Assembly: GCA_041200185.1 (NCBI GenBank)
Contig: CP165730.1
Coordinates: 62,001 to 126,000 of the forward strand
Source of the DNA: G041200185 sp041200185
GTDB taxonomy: Bacteria; Pseudomonadota; Alphaproteobacteria; BNTO01
Direction of reading: 5' to 3'
DNA: 64,000 bases
Made by a program: the position numbers and the translations under genes. This document shows positions 36,120 to 45,446 of the stretch, in pieces. The notes below the pieces were generated by a model. It was not told the DNA's origin. It made no database searches and saw only the letters and a program-made list of their open reading frames with translations. Numbering within the stretch: position 1 is the stretch's first letter; each line of letters opens with the position of its first letter.

Positions 36120-37034
36120 TTATGAATTGGTTATGAGTGGTGGGGTGGGTTTCGTTAAAGTATCGAGAAGGTCTTCCATCTGACTAAAATCCTCGAAATA
36201 AATTTGTATATATCCACCAGCACCTCTTAGTCGGATCTTCGCTGGGACCTTGAAATAGTCCGACAACATCTCTTCTAACATGAGTGTATCAGAAAGCTGT
36301 TCAGCGTTTTGCTGACGCTCTGCCACTCGTTGTTGACGCTTTAACTCATGTTTTTGTGATCGCGCTAAGTCTTCAGCATCCCTTACTGTGAGTTTTTCGA
36401 ACATGATTTGACGTGCCAAAGCATCTGGATCATCCGCTTCGATAATTGCTCGGGCATGGCCAGCCGAAATTTTCCCCTTTTGTAAAAGTTCTTGAACTGA
36501 CGGGGGTAACTTAAGAAGGCGCAAAGCATTACGAACATAACTCGTGCTTTTACTTAATAATTGAGCAATCTCTTCTGGCTGTTTGTGATACCGCTCTATT
36601 AATAATTTTAAGGATTCTGCCTCATCGATAGCTGATAAGTTGTCGCGCTGGAGATTTTCGATAAGTCCAAGCTGTATCGCCGTTGAATCATCGCACTCGA
36701 TCACAATTGAAGGAATTCTTTCAAACCCCAATTCTGAACTCGCTTTCCAACGACGTTCACCGGCTATAATTTGATATGCCTTTCCCTCTACTGAAATAAT
36801 TTTGCGAACTAGAATAGGCTGAAGAACCCCCTCTTTCTTTAAGGATGCCTTTAATTCCTCAAGGGCCGTCGGATCAAAATATTTACGAGGTTGATCTGGG
36901 TTGGGTTGAATATCTCTCACGGGGATTTCAACGGCAACAACATGCTGTTCTAGATTTTCTTCTTGTGTAAGGTCACGCCAAATTGACGAAAGACCTTTCC
37001 CAAGTCCGCCTAACTTTTGGATATCGTCGCTCAT
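36120..37034 (-). CDS. parB: Chromosome partitioning protein ParB
   Basis: The 304-residue CTPase/DNA-binding protein loads on parS and spreads to form the partition complex. The N-terminus KLGGLGKGLSSI is the ParA-stimulating region. IQPNPDQPRKYFD, GVLQPILVR and AGERRWKASSELG form the ParB/Srx CTP-binding domain. The helix-turn-helix follows (PEEIAQLLSKSTSYVRNALRLLKLP), then a C-terminal dimer domain. It overlaps parA by 4 bases (ATGA). Confidence 0.97.
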   Translation of the reverse strand: MSDDIQKLGGLGKGLSSIWRDLTQEENLEQHVVAVEIPVRDIQPNPDQPRKYFDPTALEELKASLKKEGVLQPILVRKIISVEGKAYQIIAGERRWKASSELGFERIPSIVIECDDSTAIQLGLIENLQRDNLSAIDEAESLKLLIERYHKQPEEIAQLLSKSTSYVRNALRLLKLPPSVQELLQKGKISAGHARAIIEADDPDALARQIMFEKLTVRDAEDLARSQKHELKRQQRVAERQQNAEQLSDTLMLEEMLSDYFKVPAKIRLRGAGGYIQIYFEDFSQMEDLLDTLTKPTPPLITNS

Positions 37035-37807
37035 TGTACCTCCTTATTAAACATCTGTCGTGATAAAAACTCTTTTGCCAAATCCATGTAGGCCAAGGAT
37101 CCAGGGCATCTAAGGTCATAAAATAACACGGGTTTACCATGGGATGGTGCCTCAGCAATTTTTATATTGCGCGGAATTTTAGTATCAAAAACCTTACTTC
37201 CTAAATTCTGTCTTACATCTTCCTCAATCTGACGAGCAAGAACGCTTCTTTTATCGTACATAGTCAATAGAATTCCGCTAATAGTTAGCTGTGGATTAAA
37301 TGATTTTTTGACCTTCAAGATGTTATTGAGCAGAAGGACAAGCCCTTCAAGGGCATAGTACTCACATTGAAGAGGAATCAACACCCACTGCGCCGTATTC
37401 CATGCGTTCAAAGAAAGGGTTCCAAAAGAGGGGGGACAATCAATAAAAATAAATTCATAATCTTGAGACGATTTTAGAAGGCGTTTTCTCAGAAAGTACT
37501 CACGTTGAGATGTCTGAGCAACTTCCAGTTCAAAAGCAGCAAGATCAACAGAAGATGCCATAAGATACAAGTTCGGCACGAAAGTCTCAGTAACAACTTC
37601 CTCCAATGAATGTTTACCCACGAGAAAAGTATAAGTGGTGTGTTTGCGAGGTGAAACAGCAACGCTCACACTCGCATTGCGTTGTGGATCTAGATCGATA
37701 AGGAGGGTTTTGTACCCAGTAGCCGCCAACGCCGTTGAGAGATTCACGGCCGTCGTTGTTTTTCCAACTCCTCCTTTTTGGTTGCTAATAGCTACTATTT
37801 GAGTCAC
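37031..37807 (-). CDS. parA: Chromosome partitioning ATPase ParA
   Basis: The 258-residue Walker ATPase drives movement of ParB-parS complexes. The deviant Walker A KGGVGKTTTAVNLSTALAA, LIDLDPQRNAS and FIDCPPSFGTLS are all present. It is the chromosomal Soj type. The rsmG/mnmG genes usually upstream are absent. Confidence 0.97.
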   Translation of the reverse strand: MTQIVAISNQKGGVGKTTTAVNLSTALAATGYKTLLIDLDPQRNASVSVAVSPRKHTTYTFLVGKHSLEEVVTETFVPNLYLMASSVDLAAFELEVAQTSQREYFLRKRLLKSSQDYEFIFIDCPPSFGTLSLNAWNTAQWVLIPLQCEYYALEGLVLLLNNILKVKKSFNPQLTISGILLTMYDKRSVLARQIEEDVRQNLGSKVFDTKIPRNIKIAEAPSHGKPVLFYDLRCPGSLAYMDLAKEFLSRQMFNKEVQ

Positions 37808-37863
37808 CTACAAATACCCCTCACTCAAAACATCTAGGTCGCTTTTATTTTCCATAATACGCA

Positions 37864-37875
37864 TTTCATGTGAAA
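37864..37875. promoter_or_regulatory. parS-like site, upstream of parA
   Basis: TTTCATGTGAAA is the exact reverse complement of the site at 36075-36086, so the parAB operon is bracketed by the same 12-mer in inverted orientation. It may also serve autoregulation of parAB. Confidence 0.6.
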
Positions 37876-37994
37876 TCGCTTCGGCAATCAGACTAGCGCA
37901 TCAACCCTTTTACGCATTCTCGCTTGTTACGGACAGGTTGTCAAATTGTTGGTAATAGGCGTTTGGCGGAACATACTGCTTCCAGAACTGCTTG

Positions 37995-38049
37995 TTGTAT
38001 TATCAATACCAAAGCGTGTTACCACTTGCCGGGTTGGTAGATAATACAA
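37995..38049. repeat. Imperfect inverted repeat with 21-bp loop
   Basis: TTGTATTATC-AA-TACCAA on the left is matched by TTGGTA-GATAATACAA on the right: 16 paired bases with a 2-base bulge. It could be a hairpin RNA, a protein-binding site or a MITE-like remnant. Confidence 0.6.
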
Positions 38050-39242
38050 ATTTTATAGTTACGAGAATATTTTTATACCTCTCAACGGAATTTCTTATCT
38101 TGAGTGCGATTTTACGCATCAGGGAATACAACCTTTCTAAAAACCGAGCCTTGTGTGGATCAAAGTTCTAGAGTCATAGCAGACGTTAAACAGTTTTTGC
38201 TCTGACAACTCTCTTTGATTATTCCGGTTATGACTCTGTATTGCCATTCTTGATAACTCCGCGAACCAAACGTGTAGCAAACTTTTTATAAATAGCCTGA
38301 TCAATTGACGCACTCATCTTGAATCACTGGATGAGTACGCTGTTTCCTTTTACAGCGGCTATGATTTCTTGAAGAATCTCTCCCCTCTTTTGGTAATCGT
38401 CTTAACGAAATGTTCCTACACGAGGACTCTTATGAGACCTCTTGCCTATCACTTCCTCAGACTTACCATTTGTTACCAATATAAATTCGTTGCCGTTACT
38501 AAGAATCTCATTTTGTAAGCGGTTTACCTCCTTACCCTAGTCAAAAAATTTTTGGCGTATTACACCACAATTTCAAACCAAGAATTGTAAAATTAAATCC
38601 AAAAAGAAATCGGCATGTATTTTAGAGAGGTCACTAAAATTAGTATTATTGATGATTTCTGTTATAGCAAAATCATGGACTTATCCAAGACACTCCCAGG
38701 TTTCTATTCTCGCTCTTGTGATTTGGGGTTGCAGCTATCTACCCCCTCCCCAAGCGCAACGATTTTTTTATTATTCGAAGTGCACAGTTTTAAAAACTCG
38801 CGAAGAAATATTCTCAATTCGAAGTAAAATTGGTATTTTGGCAAAAATATTATGAATTTACTTAACGATTTTCTGTGAGTCATTCCATTATGGACTTTCT
38901 TTTGTAGTACTCCGTTTGGGTTTTATAATGCAATTAAACAATATGGAATTATTAAAGAGCTTTTTATGACACTTACTTTGTGTAAAGTTTTTTGTGTAAA
39001 GTTTCGCGGCGAACTTAGCAGAAAATATTGTGATGGTGCAACGTGAGAAGGATGTATCGCATTCTCTAAGTATTTCTATCCATTATATTCATCAAACTAT
39101 TGTGTTGTTAAATATGTAAAATTGATTAGCTTCTATTGCTCTACGTTATTCTCCTCATATCTCTTTCGCATAATTCCCCTGGCTTAATTCACAAAATATT
39201 TGTATCCTCTGGATGAGGAGTGTTGGAGTTACAAATGAGGGT

Positions 39243-39617
39243 ATGGCGTTAAAAATAAGGATGGCACGCGGTGGTGCCAAGAAGAGGCCTTTTTATCGCA
39301 TTGTCATTGCGGAAAATACGAGTCCACGTGACGGGCGTTTTGTGGAGAGGATTGGGCATTATAATCCCCTTTTAGAGAAAGGACATGCGGATCGTGTCGT
39401 GCTCAATCTAGAACGGGCGAAGTACTGGCTCTCTCAAGGGGCCCTACCGAGCGAGCGTGTAGAGCTTTTCCTGGCCCAAGCTGGGCTCGTTCCTACCCCT
39501 AGTCCGGCTAACCGTCCCAAGAAGTCAGCTCCTAAAAAGAAGGCTCAAGAGCGTTTAAAGGCTGCTGCTGAGAAGGCAGCTGCTCAGGCCGAGTCGTCTG
39601 CAGCCGAGACAGAGTAG
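39243..39617 (+). CDS. rpsP: 30S ribosomal protein S16
   Basis: The S16 N-terminus is typical: MALKIRMARGGAKKRPFYRI, then ENTSPRDGRFVERIGHYNPL. A Lys/Ala-rich C-terminal tail (AKKKAQERLKAAAEKAAAQA-type) extends it to 124 residues, longer than the ~80 of many bacteria but seen in alphaproteobacteria. The ATG at 39243 fits the family; the ORF extends 10 codons upstream. rimM, trmD and rplS, usually downstream, are missing. Confidence 0.96.
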   Translation: MALKIRMARGGAKKRPFYRIVIAENTSPRDGRFVERIGHYNPLLEKGHADRVVLNLERAKYWLSQGALPSERVELFLAQAGLVPTPSPANRPKKSAPKKKAQERLKAAAEKAAAQAESSAAETE

Positions 39618-39639
39618 CTTAGGATCTCAAGATTTATTC

Positions 39640-40755
39640 ATGGTTACCAATGTTTGTCTTCGCGGTCTCTTTGGGGCCGCGTTGCTTTTTTCCCTGGTGG
39701 GGTGCCGTCATACGCGTTTACCAGAGTTACTTGGCCAGGGCCATCACGTAGAGTATCATCCAGGTCAGAAGCCACTAGAGTCATGTTCCCAACGACTGAC
39801 ACCCAAGGCACACGATCAAGTACAACAGATGTCACAACCATCGCAAGAACAGTTAGGACGCGAGTTTCAACGTTGGTTCTTGGAGGGTCTCGAGCGGTTT
39901 GGTCAGTATGGAATTATACCTAGGGAATTCCCTTTGCATGAGTTCGGAACATGCCAAATTCAACCGTATGTCATGATGGCTCATAATTCCCCTGATGCTT
40001 TCAGGCCGTATGCCAAAAAAGTGACTCTTGTCTCCAAAGGAAAAAGGGGGCGAGCAACGGTCTACGAGATTGAAACAAAGACCGGACAAAGAATTTCTTA
40101 CATCATACCCGCACAGCCCTACGTATACGATGTTGCTGAAGCCTTACTAGCTCTGTCCGCAACTTCTTGTCAAACGGTACTTTTCCTAGGTAGTGCTATC
40201 TCTGCTTCAAAAGACGTCCAGTGTGGTGATTTAATGATCCCTGAAACCACTATCTATGGCCATGCTGCCAATGTCTATCTCTCGCCTGATACTTCCTTTG
40301 TGCAAAGGATCAACGCCAAAGTGTACGCGTGTAATTCAGACGTTTTTGACTATCTCTGCCAGGAAGTTCAAGGTTTTTTGGAGACAAATCCTCAGTTCAA
40401 GAGTCGTATTTTCCACGGAAAGATCCTAAGTGACACCTATACGGATGGTGTGTGTTCATCCACTAAAAAGATGGTCCACTCTCTCCACTGTTGCGCTGTC
40501 GATTTGTCCGTTACAGCTGTTTATCATATGGCAGAAACATTAGGAATAAATGCCGTTGCTTTGTTGTACATCGGTGGTCGACTCACGGAAGCCGGCAATC
40601 CTTCTGAATGCGCTCGGTTGCGTCTTGTCCAAAAGGAAGTTATTCCTCAAATTGCTCTAAGTTTCTTCCAAAAGTTACCACGCTCAGTCTACAAACCTCA
40701 TACAAAATTTCTTGGATCAGGTGGCGTCTTCGAGGCGGAGTCAACCAATGATTGA
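39640..40755 (+). CDS. Lipoprotein with nucleoside-phosphorylase-like fold
   Basis: The 371-residue product has a lipoprotein signal ending in LLFSLVGC (Cys about 22). The middle shows VLFLGSAISASKDVQCGDLMIPE, resembling the glycine-rich loop and GDl.iP of the PNP/UDP phosphorylase (MTA/SAH nucleosidase) superfamily. The C-terminal CAVDLSVTAVYHMAETLGINAVALLYIGG resembles the vDmEs.a....a...gi....ir segment. The usual Glu of MES is replaced by LSV, so activity is doubtful. Its stop overlaps the next start, suggesting coupling with the CYTH protein. Placement is tentative. Confidence 0.5.
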   Translation: MVTNVCLRGLFGAALLFSLVGCRHTRLPELLGQGHHVEYHPGQKPLESCSQRLTPKAHDQVQQMSQPSQEQLGREFQRWFLEGLERFGQYGIIPREFPLHEFGTCQIQPYVMMAHNSPDAFRPYAKKVTLVSKGKRGRATVYEIETKTGQRISYIIPAQPYVYDVAEALLALSATSCQTVLFLGSAISASKDVQCGDLMIPETTIYGHAANVYLSPDTSFVQRINAKVYACNSDVFDYLCQEVQGFLETNPQFKSRIFHGKILSDTYTDGVCSSTKKMVHSLHCCAVDLSVTAVYHMAETLGINAVALLYIGGRLTEAGNPSECARLRLVQKEVIPQIALSFFQKLPRSVYKPHTKFLGSGGVFEAESTND

Positions 40756-41359
40756 AGTCGAAAGGAAGTTTCTTTGTTCGGATACTCAGGTGGCTCGTCT
40801 TATCTGTGGCGCTACTTTTCTCCATAAAGTTGTTAATGTCGATCAATTTTTTGATTTCTCTGATCTTCGTCTTGCTAAAAACGATTCTTGGTTACGCCGT
40901 CGTAATGGCCTTTGGGAACTCAAAATCTCAAAAGATCCTTGCTACCGTACCCGGCAGACTGATATCTATGAAGAACTGATAGATAAAAATTCTATTCAAC
41001 AGTTCCTATCTCTGGATCTGGATGACACTGTGTCGAAAGGAATTCTCCACCGTTTTACGAATCTCCAAACAACACGTTCTCACTACACAGCCGACGGTTA
41101 CGGAGTGGATGTCGATGACATTGTGTCTCTCGACGACGATTTTCATTACCGTATCTTGGAGATTGAGGTTCTTGTTTGTTCTGCTGACAAATGCAAAGAA
41201 GCCACACAAAAAATCCTCTCTATCGCCCAAAAGCTCAACCTTAACCTTACTCGTCCACTTGGGAAAGTCCTTGAATATTTCCGTCAGAAAAAACCATCCA
41301 TCTTTTCTGAGCTTGAACAGTATTGGTATAGACAAAATCGTACCATGGATAATCCGTAA
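40748..41359 (+). CDS. CYTH-domain phosphatase (thiamine-triphosphatase-like)
   Basis: The 203-residue product begins MIEVERKFLC, the ExExK signature of CYTH enzymes, which hydrolyse triphosphates in a metal-filled tunnel. QFFDFSDLRLAKNDSWLRRRNGLWELKISK closely follows the pattern of animal thiamine triphosphatase (D.yyDt....l...d.WLR.R...WELK). Further acidic and basic strands (YRILEIEVLV) complete the barrel. The ATG overlaps the stop of the upstream lipoprotein gene by 8 bases. Substrate may be ThTP or inorganic triphosphate. Confidence 0.78.
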   Translation: MIEVERKFLCSDTQVARLICGATFLHKVVNVDQFFDFSDLRLAKNDSWLRRRNGLWELKISKDPCYRTRQTDIYEELIDKNSIQQFLSLDLDDTVSKGILHRFTNLQTTRSHYTADGYGVDVDDIVSLDDDFHYRILEIEVLVCSADKCKEATQKILSIAQKLNLNLTRPLGKVLEYFRQKKPSIFSELEQYWYRQNRTMDNP

Positions 41360-42073
41360 TAAACCTTGCAATAAGTCCTCCAGCACGACTTCCTTTTAGG
41401 CACATACACCGCTAAGTATTGAAAAAAATTATTTGTAAAAATAAAGAGACGTATCTTAAAAGTTCAGTTTACTATTTTAGAAATCTTGAATAGATGGTTA
41501 ATTTAATGTGACATATATGCGTCTTTTTGAAATAACCTCATCTTTGTCACGGAGATTTTTTGATCTTTTTGGGTTCGAATTTCCCTTGCATCAACGATCC
41601 ATTATTGAGCTTCCTTGACAAAGACTTTGTATTTGCCCAAGATGCGAAACTTCTTGATATCGAGAAGTTCAAGATGCTGAAGATAAACACAAACACTGGT
41701 TACATCGAGCTGAAAAACAGATTCACCCACGCCAGTTAGACACAATATATGCGAAGTAATCGGCAAAACAATCTTGTATTCAAGACTTGATAAAGACCTT
41801 ACATCGACTTCTTTTTCGCTGATGACTTGCCCCTCTATCGAGCACATGAATCATTTGTTTGAAATTCAACTAAGAGACTTTTTCAGATAGTCTTTGCGTC
41901 CAAGTAGTTCTATGTATCCCCCAACTCGATCTAAAATGTCGCAATGGTGAAGAGCTTTCAGAGGAAAACACTACCTTAATGCCCCTCGAGGTCTATCCTT
42001 GCCACATTCTCTCAATGCCAACCGTATCTAGCGGCAACTTGAAACTTTTGTCCTAATAAATAACTGTTCATGG
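41360..42073. other. 714-bp gap; possible gene remnant
   Basis: An 81-codon minus-strand ORF (41602-41847; starts MCSIEGQVISEKEVDV) lies here. It lacks a Shine-Dalgarno and resembles no family I know, but its composition is protein-like. It could be a remnant. Nothing else is seen. Confidence 0.4.
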
Positions 42074-42772
42074 TCACGACTTCCCGGGTGACTGTCGGCG
42101 TTGGTGCGCGGTAATCCTTGCTCTTTCAGCGTTCCACTGTTGAAGGAATTGTTGTTCCATTTTTATAAAACTCTGGATAACAAAATTGGCGTGCTGAAGG
42201 TTGTGAACGAGGTTCACGTAAGTTTGATGGCGTCGTTTTTGAGAGTCGGTAAGATATTTCATTATGACCTTTCCGTGAACAAAGTCGTCCATGGACTTAG
42301 AAGAGAGGGCTAAAAGGATCGAATGACCATGTTGAACTAGATCGGATCCAGGAAGGGATACTGCAAAGGCTGACTGACGATTGGCGAACTCAGCAAGCAG
42401 TCCCTGCTTGTGATCTTCCCAGCGCCGCCGACTAGTTCGGACCTGATAAATCTGAGTCTCAAGTCGACGCAACAGCGTTAAATCTATCTGAGACTCCTTA
42501 GAAGCAACTTTGTTGAGAGTTCTTGTCTGTTTGTTTTTTCGCTTTACCTCTTTTTTTTTCTGGAGTTGAGCTTTTCTCTTTGCCGTTGTTTTCTGTGATT
42601 TGTAAGAAGTTGATGAACGAGACGTCGACACAACAGGAAGCATACCAGGGGCGGCCTGCGCAGGAGAAAGTTCGACATGACCCAAAAGTGCAAAAAAGGC
42701 GAGAAGAAAAGATCTGCGAGTTACGCATTTCGCAGACTCTTTAAGATGACTATACAAGGAATACAGCAACAT
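42074..42772 (-). CDS. Secreted EnvC-like coiled-coil protein lacking a LytM domain
   Basis: The 232-residue protein has an N-terminal hydrophobic segment (RRSFLLAFFALLGHVELSPAQA), a Lys/Arg-rich linker, and a helical region whose LLALSSKSMDDFVHGKVIMKYLTDSQKRRHQ resembles the LLxxSxxSxxDxxRxxxxLxYL signature of EnvC murein hydrolase activators. In alphaproteobacteria envC often follows gpmI, as here: 2 bases separate the genes and GAGG lies 6 bases before the ATG. The C-terminal M23/LytM domain is absent. It may be a truncated EnvC still able to bind FtsEX or amidases, or a decaying copy. Confidence 0.5.
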   Translation of the reverse strand: MLLYSLYSHLKESAKCVTRRSFLLAFFALLGHVELSPAQAAPGMLPVVSTSRSSTSYKSQKTTAKRKAQLQKKKEVKRKNKQTRTLNKVASKESQIDLTLLRRLETQIYQVRTSRRRWEDHKQGLLAEFANRQSAFAVSLPGSDLVQHGHSILLALSSKSMDDFVHGKVIMKYLTDSQKRRHQTYVNLVHNLQHANFVIQSFIKMEQQFLQQWNAERARITAHQRRQSPGKS

Positions 42773-42774
42773 CG

Positions 42775-44298
42775 TTAACCTCGCAGAAGAAGAGAACGCC
42801 CCATCATTTCTTGTGGGACAGGAAGGTGTAAATAGGACAAAATCGTGGGAGCTACATCAGCTAAAGAGCCAAGTTGGGGTTGTTGTAAAGACGCGACTTT
42901 CATCGGGTCAACCAAGAGGAAGGGAACAGGGTTCGTCGTATGATAGGTGTGGGGAGTTCCCTCTGAAGTAATCATTTGCTCTGCATTGCCGTGATCCGCT
43001 GTTATAAAAACACCATATCCGGCTTGGCTAGCTGCAGCAACGAGGTGCCGAAGGCATTGATCAAGACACGCAATGGCTAGCTCTGTAGCCTTAAAGTGCC
43101 CCGTATGTCCAACCATATCTGCGTTGGCATAATTGATGGTGATAAAGTCATAAACTCCTTTCTGCAAGGCTTGAATAGCCTCACACGTTATTCGTTCTGC
43201 ACTCATAGAGGGAGATTGTTGGTATGTCGCCACCTGAGGAGAGGGCACGACAATCCTATGCTCGCCAGGAAAAGCCTCTTCACGACCTCCGTTCAGAAAG
43301 AAAGTGATGTGGGCATACTTCTCCGATTCTGCCAAACGAAGTTGCGTTTTCCCGTGATCGCTCAAAACCTCACCAAATGAATGGATGTCAGAATCACGTT
43401 CTAAAAGGGGTGTACAAAAAGAGCGGAAAGATGTTGCGTAGTCAGTCAAACTGAACATAGCCGAAAAACGAGGGAATTCTTTACGATGAAAGTGAGAAAA
43501 TTGAGGAGCGCCTAGTGCCTGTACCATTTGTCGAGCTCGGTCGGAACGATAATTAAGACACAAGAGAATATCATCAGAAGAGGATGCATAAGGAGCGCCA
43601 ATAGCGACGGGCTCCATAAATTCATCGCTTACAAGCAAATTATAATACTCATCATCGAAAACAGCCTGCCAAGTCGGTGCTGTTAGATAGCCCTCATGTT
43701 CAGCTACAACTCGGTAGGCATCCTCTGTCCGATCCCACCGTTGGTCACGATCCATGGCATAAAACCGCCCGCAAAGAGAAGCAATGCTAATGTGAGGTGG
43801 TTGATGATCCATGAGTGTCTTAAGACATCCGCGGGCTGTCTTAAGTCCAACATCTCTTCCGTCGAGAACGGCATGAATAAAAATAGGAAGACCTGCCGGA
43901 GCGAGATATTCCAAAATTTTCAGAAAGTGCCGTAGGTGAGAGTGAACCCCTCCCGTCGACACAAGTCCCCACAAATGCAAAGCAGATCCTTGGTCTTTGG
44001 CTCGCTGGATAGCCTCTTTCATAGGAAGGAACAAAGTCCCACTCTCAAGAGCACGATCTACACGAACAAGATTTTGAAGAGGAACTCGCCCCAGTCCCAG
44101 GACGGTATGTCCTACTTCAGAGTTCCCAGGCTGACCTTCTGGAAGCCCGACATGCTCTCCAGAAGCTTGGAGCTCAACATGAGGGACGGTCCCCCACAAT
44201 TGATGAAAAAAAGGACCCTTCCTTGTAGCATCATCCTCAGCGGAGGTTTTCCGCAAACCCCAACCGTCAAGAATGCAAAGTAAGGCCTTCTCATTCAT
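42775..44298 (-). CDS. gpmI: 2,3-bisphosphoglycerate-independent phosphoglycerate mutase
   Basis: The 507-residue enzyme interconverts 3- and 2-phosphoglycerate with two Mn2+ ions. Motifs: LCILDGWGLR, LPEGQPGNSEVGHTVLG (nucleophile Ser in NSEVGH), VSTGGVHSHLRH, HAVLDGRDV, INYANADMVGHTG and ITADHGNAEQM. Length is typical. It lies between a small hypothetical gene and the EnvC-like gene on one strand. Confidence 0.97.
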   Translation of the reverse strand: MNEKALLCILDGWGLRKTSAEDDATRKGPFFHQLWGTVPHVELQASGEHVGLPEGQPGNSEVGHTVLGLGRVPLQNLVRVDRALESGTLFLPMKEAIQRAKDQGSALHLWGLVSTGGVHSHLRHFLKILEYLAPAGLPIFIHAVLDGRDVGLKTARGCLKTLMDHQPPHISIASLCGRFYAMDRDQRWDRTEDAYRVVAEHEGYLTAPTWQAVFDDEYYNLLVSDEFMEPVAIGAPYASSSDDILLCLNYRSDRARQMVQALGAPQFSHFHRKEFPRFSAMFSLTDYATSFRSFCTPLLERDSDIHSFGEVLSDHGKTQLRLAESEKYAHITFFLNGGREEAFPGEHRIVVPSPQVATYQQSPSMSAERITCEAIQALQKGVYDFITINYANADMVGHTGHFKATELAIACLDQCLRHLVAAASQAGYGVFITADHGNAEQMITSEGTPHTYHTTNPVPFLLVDPMKVASLQQPQLGSLADVAPTILSYLHLPVPQEMMGRSLLLRG

Positions 44299-44313
44299 AA
44301 CCAGCCCCTTCCA

Positions 44314-44676
44314 CTAACCTTTGTCACAAAAACGCCCCAAAAGGGCATCCCTCATTTCCATTTCAGCTTCAACGATCCCGGTTTTGAGCTTAATTTCTCG
44401 TTCAACTGATGCCAGAAAGGTTGCCTTTTGGGAGGAATCCGATGAGGAAGTTTGCAAAGCCTTAGCGGCCTGATTCGACAGAATCCTCAGAGTGAGCATG
44501 GCGTCGGATTTAGCACGGCTACGCGAAAATCCATGACTTAGCGAAAGAGATGGAAACCCCGCCTTAGGCGCCGGCTGGGGAGTTACAGGCGCAAACAAAG
44601 ACCTTTGAGAAGGAGCGTCAGAGAACAGATTCGCCTCACGAAAACTAGGAAAATCTTTAGGATCCTTCTTCACCAT
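44314..44676 (-). CDS. Hypothetical protein upstream of gpmI
   Basis: About 120 residues from an ATG at 44676 (MVKKDPKDFPSF). The ORF extends to 44856, but the upstream part looks non-coding and crosses a 7-G run; a start at 44715 is also possible. The C-terminal half is helical and charged (ASVEREIKLKTGIVEAEMEMRDALL). No signal peptide and no known family. It ends 15 bases before gpmI. Confidence 0.4.
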   Translation of the reverse strand: MVKKDPKDFPSFREANLFSDAPSQRSLFAPVTPQPAPKAGFPSLSLSHGFSRSRAKSDAMLTLRILSNQAAKALQTSSSDSSQKATFLASVEREIKLKTGIVEAEMEMRDALLGRFCDKG

Positions 44677-45446
44677 CTTCTGCTGCCACGCTCCAGTACG
44701 ACTGATCTGGATCATTATCCATAAAGAACACCCCCCCGACAAGAGGTGCTTAAAGGAGGGTCCCGGCAAAGGAAGAACCCTTCTCACACGGAAGATCCAT
44801 CCTAAGCGTCTCTTAAAAGATGCTCGCAGCAAACGATCCGAAATACTAACATCCAAAAATTAATGCTTTTACTCTAGAGCCAAAAGAAGAAAAGTAAAAA
44901 AATATTGCAGAAATACATACGCTTCCTAAAGGAATATTTCTGTAAATTCCTCTCTTAAAATCTTGCAATATTCTAACAAGCCAAAGATCAGTAAGTATTT
45001 TGCCCTAGACAAGCTTTTGGTTGTAGTTGTAGGCTCTTCGGCTCAAAAAACTCGCTTTCTCATAGACTTCACCGAGAGCTTAGTAGTCAAAATCGTCACA
45101 CTGTGCGGGTACTGATCACCTTCTTTTCCTCGCCTTGGAGTTATGAAGAGTCAGAAATACCTTAAAAACACCTATGATTTAACAAATTTTATTTGAACAA
45201 GTCCTTTTATTATCTATTTATATTTTATTTATTAGATGAAATTTCTGAAATATCTTCTGAACCGCTGGAAAATGAGGTACTTAAACAGCAACCTTTCTAG
45301 CATTAATGGCTGTGATCGCAACCCTGTTTATTTCGGACAGAAAATCGAAAAAGTGCAGCGGGTTTTACCCCTCCCCTATCCTTCCTCGCCTCAAGGAAGC
45401 CTCGCGTGGTACAATGAAGTGTTGGACGCTCGTTTGTGATTTTGGC
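44677..45446. other. 770-bp region without a clear gene
   Basis: Divergent gap between the gpmI block and the LolA-like gene. AT-rich. ORF extensions into it from both sides lack ribosome-binding sites. Confidence 0.4.

Larger units (their letters stand above)
37808..39242. other. 1.4-kb gap with no recognisable gene
   Basis: Contains the second parS-like site (37864-37875) and a long inverted repeat (37995-38049). A 68-codon ORF at 38649-38855 has a lipobox-like LALVIWGC but no ribosome-binding site. The right end is the rpsP leader. Confidence 0.5.

Noticed and set aside
38649..38855. 68-codon ORF with a lipobox-like LALVIWGC
   Set aside because: No ribosome-binding site, atypical signal peptide, and no recognisable similarity.
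41550..41600. tRNA-like GGGTTCGAATTT
   Set aside because: No acceptor or anticodon stem could be built around it.
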